Source of the DNA: an uncultured Collinsella sp.
GTDB taxonomy: Bacteria > Actinomycetota > Coriobacteriia > Coriobacteriales > Coriobacteriaceae
Length of the DNA stretch: 11,640 nt
Assembly: GCA_902475825.1 (NCBI GenBank)
Contig: CABSBA010000031.1
Span: forward strand, 1-11,640
Direction: 5' to 3'
Part shown: one piece after another, positions 5,841 to 11,640 of the stretch
How positions within the stretch are numbered: the first letter of the stretch is position 1
Layout of the letters: every line of letters starts with the position of its first letter
Position numbers and translations under genes: made by a program
Notes under the pieces: generated by a model
Seen by the model: the letters and a program-made list of their open reading frames with translations, nothing else
Databases searched by the model: none
What the model was told of the DNA's origin: nothing

Positions 5841-6356
5841 ATGGAAGACAAGCATCTATATCGGGAGACGCAGTGGGATGTGTCGGCCGAGGAGGGCCGT
5901 GCCCATCATGGGCTGGTCGCAATTGGTTTTGCGATCCTTGTCGTGATGGCGATCGCCTGTTGTATCTGGACGTTTGGCGGGCGTGGGGGAGCTGCCTGGG
6001 CGTTTGAGGCGGACGATAGCCTGCCGATCATGACAGTGAAGGTCACGGGCGGCAATACCGTTGCCGCGCCGGGCGATTATTGGTACCCGCGCGATGAGTT
6101 TGTGCAGTTGCAGCTGAGTGGTGGGTCCATTCCAGGTGAAGAAATCGAACGCGTGACGTTTGACGCGACGCTCAAAACGCTGACGGTGAAGCTCAAAGAT
6201 CAAGGGGATGTGCCCACGACCATGGATATCGCCTTGACGGAATGGCGTCTGGAGCCTCCGACGGGTGTTGCGGTGTCCGAGGTCGAGCACGTCAAGATTG
6301 CCTATCAGGACGGTTCGACAAATGAAATTGCCAAAGCCGACGGCTTGGCGGAATAG
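5841..6356 (+). CDS. Small single-pass membrane protein with extracytoplasmic domain, unknown function
   Basis: Protein of 171 residues that I do not recognise. A 23-residue polar N-terminus (MEDKHLYRET...) precedes one hydrophobic segment at about 24-45 (LVAIGFAILVVMAIACCIW). A roughly 125-residue soluble part follows, rich in Thr, Val and Glu with alternating hydrophobic residues, suggesting beta structure (VTFDATLKTLTVKLKD, 105-120). It is probably membrane anchored, with the C-terminal domain outside. Cys40 and Cys41 lie inside the hydrophobic segment, but the lipobox is poor (A-I-A-C) and the n-region too long, so a lipoprotein is unlikely. GGGGAGG at 5829-5835 lies five bases before ATG. 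It is divergent from thiC across a 171-bp shared upstream region and converges on yaaA with a 40-bp gap. A link to thiamine is not supported. Confidence 0.75.
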   Translation: MEDKHLYRETQWDVSAEEGRAHHGLVAIGFAILVVMAIACCIWTFGGRGGAAWAFEADDSLPIMTVKVTGGNTVAAPGDYWYPRDEFVQLQLSGGSIPGEEIERVTFDATLKTLTVKLKDQGDVPTTMDIALTEWRLEPPTGVAVSEVEHVKIAYQDGSTNEIAKADGLAE

Positions 6357-6396
6357 ACGCCGTGCCTAGGCAGCACATTCAAAAGTAGCGGTGGTT

Positions 6397-7206
6397 CTAC
6401 AAGGTCTGTTCGTTCAGGAAGACCAAAGTGTTTTTATTTGAAAGCTCGGGAAGGTGACGATAACCAACGTCGAACGCGGTGAGCCCGCTTACATCCTCGA
6501 GCTTGTTTTCTGCCATCCAGCGCACCATGGAGCCGCGTGCCTTTTTGCTGGCGGTCGATCGCTGGATGGGCTTGCCGTTGCGGACACCTTCGCCAAAGAG
6601 ACAAGTGACGGTTGTGGCGTCGCCTGCGAGATGGGGTAGAACGGCCTTGGCGTACTCCACGCTGGCAAGGTTGACGACCGTGGTGTTGGAGCCGGTCGGC
6701 GCAATGGCGCATGCAAGTTTGTCGCCCCAAAACGCATAGAGGTCTCGGGCATCGTCGACGGAGAGCTTCGCTCCCATTTCGAGCCGATAGGGCGACACGC
6801 CGTGGAAGGGGCGCACGCATCCATAGAGTCCCGAGAGGATCCAGAGATGGCTTTGCAGCCAGTCGAGCTGTGCGGCATCCATGACCTCGGGCGCCATGCT
6901 TTGGTATTGGATGCCGTGGTAGGACATGACGGCAGGGGAGAGGTGACGGGCGAGTGCGGGATTGTCGAGATCGCCGTTTTTCAGGATGGGCCCGAACTCA
7001 TGCAGGGTGTTGAGACAAGGCCCCAGCAGTTTGTCGCTCACGTTCCATAGCGCCTGCAGGCCGCCGCTACCTTCATTTCGTTCGATATCTAGCAGCGCGC
7101 GGTGGAGGCGAGCCGCCTCGTGCACAAAAGGTGGAACGCCCAGGACTTCAAAAGCATCTTGGGCCGCGCGCATCTGCTTGGCGGGCGAAATGATGACCTG
7201 CAGCAT
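6397..7206 (-). CDS. yaaA: Peroxide stress protein YaaA (DUF328/UPF0246 family)
   Basis: Protein of 269 residues, close to the usual 250-260. Family motifs seen: IISPAK (5-10) at the N-terminus, SYHGIQYQSM (95-104), WILSGLYGCVRPFHGVSPYR (122-141) followed by LEMGAKL, LYAFWGDKL (156-164), VVNLASVEYAKAV (177-189), and KKARGSMVRWMAENKL (221-236). In E. coli, YaaA limits free iron during hydrogen peroxide stress and has been reported to bind DNA; by family it is cytoplasmic. The ATG at 7206 is supported by GAGGAG (7212-7217, five-base spacing). It follows the M18 aminopeptidase gene on the same strand after 104 bp, most of which is a long palindrome, so cotranscription is possible but may be reduced. 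No OxyR or PerR site was recognised. Confidence 0.92.
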   Translation of the reverse strand: MLQVIISPAKQMRAAQDAFEVLGVPPFVHEAARLHRALLDIERNEGSGGLQALWNVSDKLLGPCLNTLHEFGPILKNGDLDNPALARHLSPAVMSYHGIQYQSMAPEVMDAAQLDWLQSHLWILSGLYGCVRPFHGVSPYRLEMGAKLSVDDARDLYAFWGDKLACAIAPTGSNTTVVNLASVEYAKAVLPHLAGDATTVTCLFGEGVRNGKPIQRSTASKKARGSMVRWMAENKLEDVSGLTAFDVGYRHLPELSNKNTLVFLNEQTL

Positions 7207-7230
7207 GGACGCTCCTCTGCCAAAGAAGGA

Positions 7231-7297
7231 AGTTGCGGTGGAATACAGTCAGTTTTGGCCGTTTATGGGCCAGTTTAGTCCGTATTTCACCGCAACT
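7231..7297. repeat. Long imperfect palindrome between the M18 aminopeptidase gene and yaaA
   Basis: AGTTGCGGTGGAATAC (7231-7246) is the reverse complement of 7282-7297 at 15 of 16 positions; the single difference is a G-U pair. The 35-base interior contains a further TGGCC/GGCCA pairing (7256-7260 with 7268-7272). On the minus strand it starts 13 bp after the aminopeptidase stop and ends 24 bp before the yaaA ATG. The downstream side has a pyrimidine stretch but no clean T run. It may be a REP-like element, a processing site, or a weak terminator. Confidence 0.75.
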
Positions 7298-7310
7298 GAT
7301 GAAGGGTTGG

Positions 7311-8708
7311 TTAGGCTCGCTCGATAAAGGCCTTGTAGCCGCGATAGGCCTCGTAGATATCGGCCTTGTTGGCGACCTCCCACAGGGCGTGCATGGACAG
7401 GACGGCAACACCGGAGTCGATGACGTTCATGCCGTACTTGGCCATGATGTAGGCGATGGTGCCGCCGCCGCCCGCGTTGACGCGGCCGAGCTCGCAGGTC
7501 TGGAAGTCCACGCCTGCCTCGTCCATAATGTCGCGGATGAGGGCCACATATTCGGCGTCGGCGTCGTTAGAGCCGCCCTTGCCGCGGCTGCCCGTGTACT
7601 TGTTAAAGCACAGGCCACGACCCATGAAGGCTGCGTTTTTGGTCTCGAACTTGCCGGCGTAGCCCGGGTCGAAGCCGGCGGACACGTCAGAGGAGAGCAT
7701 GCGGCTGTGGGCGAGTGCACGGCGCAGGGCCAGCGGGCTATCCTCGCCGGCGAGCGTCATGATCTCGGCGACGGTGTTCTCGAAGAAGCGGCTCGTCATA
7801 CCGGTGGCACCCACGGAGCCGATCTCCTCCTTATCGACGATGAGCGTGATGCTCGTGCGCTCGACATTGGCCACATTGATCTGGGCGAGCATGGAGGGGT
7901 AGGCGCAGACGCGGTCGTCGTGGCCATAGCCCAAAATCATGGAGCGGTCGAGGCCCATGTCGCGGGCGGGCCCGGCGGGCACGACCTCGATCTCGGCGGA
8001 GAGGAAGTCCTCCTCCTCGACGTCGTACTGCTCCTTGAGGATGTCCAGGAACATCTGCTTGACGGGCTCCTTGGGGGCGTCCTTGTCGTCCTCGTCAAAC
8101 TTGACGGGACGGCCGCCCACGATCACGTCGAGGATCTCGGCGTCGACGGCGTCCTTGGCGGGCTTGGCCATCTGCTCGCTCGAGAGGTGGATCAGCAGGT
8201 CGGAGATGGTAAAGACTGGGTCGTCCGCCTTGTCGCCGATGTTGATGTCGACGGTGGTGCCGTCCTTTTTGCAGATGACGCCTACAAGTGCAAGCGGGGA
8301 GGCCACCCAGTGGTAGCTCTTGACGCCGCCGTAGTAGTGCGTGTCGAGGTAGGCCATGTCGCCGGCCTCGAAGGCGGGATTTTGCTTGAGGTCCAGGCGC
8401 GGCGAGTCCACGTGGGCGCCCAGGATGTTAAAGCCCTGCTCGAGCGGGGTGGTGCCCAGGTTGACGAGCATAAGGTCCTTGCCGTGGTTGGCGGCGTACA
8501 CCTTGTCGCCGGCCTTGAGCGCGCGGCCCTCGGCGATCACGGTCTCCAGATTGACGTAGCCCGCCTCCTCGGCCATCTTGATACCGGTCTTGACGCACAG
8601 GCGCTCGGTCTTGTTTTCGCTCAAAAACTGCTTATAGCCGCGGCAAAGCTCCTCGAGCTCCTCGACTTGCTGTGGCGTGTACTTTTTCCATGCGCAGGGA
8701 CGCTCCAT
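7311..8708 (-). CDS. M18 family metalloaminopeptidase (aspartyl aminopeptidase-like)
   Basis: Cytoplasmic dinuclear-zinc aminopeptidase of 465 residues, the usual M18 length. The expected metal and catalytic residues are in order: His99 in GAHVDSPRLDLK, Asp264/265 in GYGHDDRV, catalytic Glu294 and ligand Glu295 in DKEEIGS, Asp341 in SSDVSAG, and His440 in SMHALWEV. M18 enzymes remove N-terminal residues, classically Asp or Glu, and assemble as dodecamers; the preference of this clade cannot be read here. Start 8708 is chosen because AAAGGAG (8717-8723) lies eight bases upstream. The frame stays open to 9296, but that would overlap polA. It is divergent from polA, and the shared spacer holds an inverted repeat at 8748-8782. 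Confidence 0.93.
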   Translation of the reverse strand: MERPCAWKKYTPQQVEELEELCRGYKQFLSENKTERLCVKTGIKMAEEAGYVNLETVIAEGRALKAGDKVYAANHGKDLMLVNLGTTPLEQGFNILGAHVDSPRLDLKQNPAFEAGDMAYLDTHYYGGVKSYHWVASPLALVGVICKKDGTTVDINIGDKADDPVFTISDLLIHLSSEQMAKPAKDAVDAEILDVIVGGRPVKFDEDDKDAPKEPVKQMFLDILKEQYDVEEEDFLSAEIEVVPAGPARDMGLDRSMILGYGHDDRVCAYPSMLAQINVANVERTSITLIVDKEEIGSVGATGMTSRFFENTVAEIMTLAGEDSPLALRRALAHSRMLSSDVSAGFDPGYAGKFETKNAAFMGRGLCFNKYTGSRGKGGSNDADAEYVALIRDIMDEAGVDFQTCELGRVNAGGGGTIAYIMAKYGMNVIDSGVAVLSMHALWEVANKADIYEAYRGYKAFIERA

Positions 8709-8747
8709 GACGCAGGCTCCTTTCGGATCGATCGTGCTGGTTGATGT

Positions 8748-8782
8748 ACCGTGAGCCATCGTATCACGCGCGGGCTCACGGT
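8748..8782. promoter_or_regulatory. Perfect 10-bp inverted repeat around a candidate M18 promoter
   Basis: ACCGTGAGCC (8748-8757) and GGCTCACGGT (8773-8782) are exact reverse complements separated by 15 bp. A TACGAT -10-like hexamer for the minus strand (8763-8758) lies within the loop, 50 bp before the aminopeptidase ATG. This placement suits an operator; a 5'-leader hairpin is less likely because the right half would lie upstream of transcription start. No clear -35 box is visible for either divergent gene. Confidence 0.5.
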
Positions 8783-8874
8783 GGCAGGGGAGCTTGATGT
8801 GTGGTGGCCGCGGGGCAGGGAGCGTGTAAACTGGTGTGAGCAAACCGTGCCCAGCCCAAAGCGAGGTATTCAAT

Positions 8875-11625
8875 ATGTCTAACAAGCGCCGCACCTTTGC
8901 CGTTATCGACGGCAACTCGCTCATGCACCGCGCCTTCCACGCCGTGCCGCCGACCATGAACGCGCCGGATGGTCGTCCAACCAACGCGATCTTTGGCTTT
9001 CTGAACATGTTTCTCAAGATGATCGACGCCTTTAACCCCGACGGTGTGGTCGTGGCGTTCGATAAGGGCAAGCCACGCGTGCGCATGGAGATGCTGCCGC
9101 AGTATAAGGCGCAGCGTCCGCCCATGGACCCCGATCTGCACGCGCAGTTTCCGATGATCAAGGAGCTGCTCACCGCGCTCAACGTGCCGATTCTGCAGTC
9201 CGAGGGCTGGGAAGGCGACGATATCTTGGGTACCATGGCTCGCCTGGGTGAGGAGGCCGGCTGCGACATGCTGCTGGTGACCGGCGACCGCGACATGTAT
9301 CAGCTCGTGACCGAGCACGTCAACGTGGTCTCGACTCGCAAGGGCCTGTCCGACGTGGCGATTATGACGCCCGAGAGCGTGGATGACCTGTATCACGGTA
9401 TCACGCCGGCGCTCGTGCCCGATTTTTACGGTCTGAAGGGCGATACGTCGGACAACATTCCCGGCGTACCGGGCATCGGCCCCAAAAAGGCGAGCGCGCT
9501 CATCGCGCAGTACGGCAGCCTTGACGAGGTCATCGCGCATGCTGACGAGGTCAAGGGCAAGATGGGCGAGAACCTGCGTGCGCACATCGATGATGCGCTG
9601 CTGAGCCGCAAGGTTGCGACCATTCGTACCGATGCACCTGTCGAGCTCGACTTTGACGAAACGTCCTTCCCGGCGTTTTCTGCTGACGAAGTGTCCGCGG
9701 CACTGGGCGCACTCGGCATTACGGCCATGCAGAACCGTTTCTTGTCACTGATTGGTGGCGAGGGTGGGGCTGCGGCCACTGCCAGCACGTTCGAGATGCC
9801 CGCGGTTTTGCGCGCCGTCACCGGCGATGCCGAGGAGCTTGCCGCCGCTGGCGCCGAGGTTGCTCGCGCGATTGGTGCAGGCGAGTGGATTGCCGCCGTG
9901 GTGGACGATGACAAGGAGGAGGGCGCGCTTTTTGGCCTGACGCGTACGCTGTGGCTGGCGACGTCCAAGGGGCTGCTTGCGCTTGAGGAGGGCGACGGCG
10001 GTACCGCTGCCGCGGTCGATGGCTTCAACTTCGCCCACGGCGTGATCGCCGGTGTGCTTGCGCGCCTGTTTATGGAAGGCCGCGTGGCGAGCCCGGATAT
10101 GAAAGCGCTGCTGCATGAGCTTTCGCCCATCGATTCTTCCGAGTCTGAGCTCATGGATCCGCTGGCAGTCGACTCCACGCGCATCTTCGATACCGTGGTT
10201 GCCGCCTACCTGTTAGATTCCGACCGCTCCGAGTTTGACGAAGCGTATCTGGCCGATACCTATCTGCAGATGGCGCTGCCTGCAGCGCGCGGTGCGGAGG
10301 GTGCTGGCGAGGATGCTCCTGCGCCCGCCGCTCGCACGGCGGCCTTGACGTTGGCACTGGTTGCACCGCTGCGCGACCGCATGGCACGCGAGAACGCCGC
10401 CAACGTGTTCGATGGCATCGAGATGCCGCTCGTGCCGGTGCTTGCCAAGATGGAGCGTGCGGGCATGCTCGTAGACCCCGACCGTCTGCATAATCTGTCC
10501 GAGGGCCTGGCGACCCAGATTACCGAGGTCGAGCGCAGCATTCGCGACCTGGCAGGCGACGAGACCTTTAACATCGGCAGCCCCATGCAGCTCTCGCATG
10601 TGCTATTTGACGTTATGGGGCTTCCGACCAAGGGCCTCAAAAAGACCAAGCGCGGCTACTATTCGACCAACGCCAAGGTGCTGAGCGATCTTGCCCGTGA
10701 CCACGAAATCGTGCGCCTGATCTTGGATTGGCGTGAGAAGTCCAAAATCAAGTCCACCTATCTGGACACGCTGGGCCCGCTGCGCCGCGGTGACGGTCGC
10801 GTGCACACCACGTACAACCAGACCATCACGGCAACGGGTCGTCTGTCCTCGAGCGACCCGAACCTGCAGAACATCCCGACGCGCTCTGAGCTGGGCCGTA
10901 CCGTCAAGACGGCGTTTTCGGCAGGCGAGGGAAGCGTCTTTTTGGCGGTGGACTACTCGCAGATCGAGCTGCGTCTACTGGCACATCTCTCAGGTGACGA
11001 GCACCTGGTGCGCGCCTTTAACGAGGGCGAGGACTTCCATGCCGAGACGGCGGCACGCGTGTTTGGCGTGCCGGTGTCCGAGGTAACGCCCGACTTGCGC
11101 AGTCGCGCCAAGGCCGTGAACTTTGGCATTGTGTATGGCCAGCAGGCCTACGGTCTGTCGCAGTCGCTGCATATCTCGATGGCCGAGGCGCGCGACATGA
11201 TCGACCGCTACTATGAGGCCTATCCGGGCGTGCGCACGTTCCTCGACAACGTGGTGGTGCGTGCCAAGCAGACAGGTTACGCCGAGACCATGTACGGCCG
11301 CCGTCGCCACATTCCGGAGCTCAAGGCCAAAAATTCGCAACTCCGCGGCTTTGGCGAGCGCACGGCCATGAACCACCCCATGCAGGGCACCGCCGCCGAC
11401 ATCATCAAGATCGCGATGGCCCGCGTGAGCCGCCGTCTGGAAGAAGAGGACTTTGCCGCCCACATGATCCTGCAGGTGCACGACGAACTGGACTTTGAGT
11501 GCCCCATCGACGAAGTCGAGCGCCTGACCGCCATGGTCCAAGACGTCATGGAACACGTCGTAGACCTACGCGTACCGTTGATCGCCGAAGCCAGTACCGG
11601 CATAACCTGGGCCGATGCCAAATAA
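8875..11625 (+). CDS. polA: DNA polymerase I (PolA)
   Basis: Protein of 916 residues that fills gaps and removes RNA primers in replication and repair. The 5' nuclease domain (1 to about 290) has its acidic residues: VIDGN (Asp12), AFDKG, EGWEGDD (Asp115/116), VTGDRD (Asp138/140) and GLKGDTSDN (Asp190/193), followed by a helix-hairpin-helix (GVPGIGPKKA). The middle domain (about 300-500) lacks the DxE exonuclease motif and is Ala/Glu/Gly-rich, so proofreading is probably absent. The polymerase domain is intact: motif A VDYSQIELR (Asp693), O-helix Arg742/Lys746/Phe750/Tyr754, and motif C QVHDE (Asp870). ATG 8875 is chosen because GAGG (8863-8866) lies eight bases upstream and the conserved N-terminus starts there; the in-frame GTG at 8836 lacks a binding site. 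The gene is complete, ending 15 bp before the window edge. Confidence 0.97.
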   Translation: MSNKRRTFAVIDGNSLMHRAFHAVPPTMNAPDGRPTNAIFGFLNMFLKMIDAFNPDGVVVAFDKGKPRVRMEMLPQYKAQRPPMDPDLHAQFPMIKELLTALNVPILQSEGWEGDDILGTMARLGEEAGCDMLLVTGDRDMYQLVTEHVNVVSTRKGLSDVAIMTPESVDDLYHGITPALVPDFYGLKGDTSDNIPGVPGIGPKKASALIAQYGSLDEVIAHADEVKGKMGENLRAHIDDALLSRKVATIRTDAPVELDFDETSFPAFSADEVSAALGALGITAMQNRFLSLIGGEGGAAATASTFEMPAVLRAVTGDAEELAAAGAEVARAIGAGEWIAAVVDDDKEEGALFGLTRTLWLATSKGLLALEEGDGGTAAAVDGFNFAHGVIAGVLARLFMEGRVASPDMKALLHELSPIDSSESELMDPLAVDSTRIFDTVVAAYLLDSDRSEFDEAYLADTYLQMALPAARGAEGAGEDAPAPAARTAALTLALVAPLRDRMARENAANVFDGIEMPLVPVLAKMERAGMLVDPDRLHNLSEGLATQITEVERSIRDLAGDETFNIGSPMQLSHVLFDVMGLPTKGLKKTKRGYYSTNAKVLSDLARDHEIVRLILDWREKSKIKSTYLDTLGPLRRGDGRVHTTYNQTITATGRLSSSDPNLQNIPTRSELGRTVKTAFSAGEGSVFLAVDYSQIELRLLAHLSGDEHLVRAFNEGEDFHAETAARVFGVPVSEVTPDLRSRAKAVNFGIVYGQQAYGLSQSLHISMAEARDMIDRYYEAYPGVRTFLDNVVVRAKQTGYAETMYGRRRHIPELKAKNSQLRGFGERTAMNHPMQGTAADIIKIAMARVSRRLEEEDFAAHMILQVHDELDFECPIDEVERLTAMVQDVMEHVVDLRVPLIAEASTGITWADAK

Positions 11626-11640
11626 AGAAGTACCCACAAC

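Noticed and set aside
5949..5963. Lipoprotein lipobox in the 5841-6356 protein (AIAC before Cys40)
   Set aside because: Position -3 is Ala, the polar n-region is too long and too acidic, and the Cys lies near the end of a full-length membrane segment.
6360..6376. Short palindrome TGCCTAGGCA as a terminator between converging genes
   Set aside because: A 10-bp self-complementary site with no loop, no T run and little pairing beyond it.
7233..8744. Long plus-strand open frame (503 codons) opposite the M18 aminopeptidase
   Set aside because: Same antisense artefact of high-GC codon use; the minus-strand frame has every M18 metal ligand.
8836..8874. GTG start for polA at 8836
   Set aside because: No Shine-Dalgarno precedes it and the added 13 residues are not part of the conserved PolA N-terminus.
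8709..9296. N-terminal extension of the M18 gene, whose frame stays open to 9296
   Set aside because: It would overlap polA on the other strand, the extra sequence has no M18 features, and the ATG at 8708 has an ideal AAAGGAG.

Overview
The window looks like ordinary chromosome from a high-GC anaerobic actinobacterium of the Coriobacteriia, most likely Collinsella or a close relative. This is inferred from base composition, codon use, a short-form ThiC, and the gene families present; no rRNA or other marker gene is available to confirm it. I see no integrase, transposase, phage gene, CRISPR array, tRNA or rRNA.

Layout. The left edge holds the C-terminal end of an unrecognised gene (1-203, +). 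Next come a Bax inhibitor-1/YccA family membrane protein (284-979, +) with a clear intrinsic terminator, a divergent microbial-type poly(ADP-ribose) glycohydrolase-like protein (1118-2251, +), and an SGNH/GDSL esterase of the MsAcT arylesterase type (2354-2995, +). The 330-bp gap 2996-3325 lies between converging genes. It is filled by a six-arm array of alternating inverted repeats (3049-3269) and a separate perfect 14-bp hairpin (3278-3314).

The minus strand then carries thiamine pyrimidine genes: thiD (3326-4156) and thiC (4335-5669). thiC is preceded by a TPP riboswitch whose 3' end is the thiC ribosome binding site. ThiC makes HMP-P and ThiD phosphorylates it to HMP-PP. No thiazole-branch or coupling gene lies in the window. 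Divergent from thiC is a small single-pass membrane protein of unknown function (5841-6356, +). It converges on yaaA (6397-7206, -), which lies downstream of an M18 aminopeptidase (7311-8708, -). A long imperfect palindrome separates those two genes. Divergent from the aminopeptidase, polA (8875-11625, +) encodes a full-length DNA polymerase I with intact 5' nuclease and polymerase motifs and a degenerate proofreading domain.

Most of the window is housekeeping. The parts worth a second look are the repeat array, the two other intergenic palindromes, the PARG-like protein lacking the catalytic glutamate of its family signature, and a 14-bp in-frame echo of the thiC tail just after its stop codon. 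I did not find evidence of a complete new multi-gene system.
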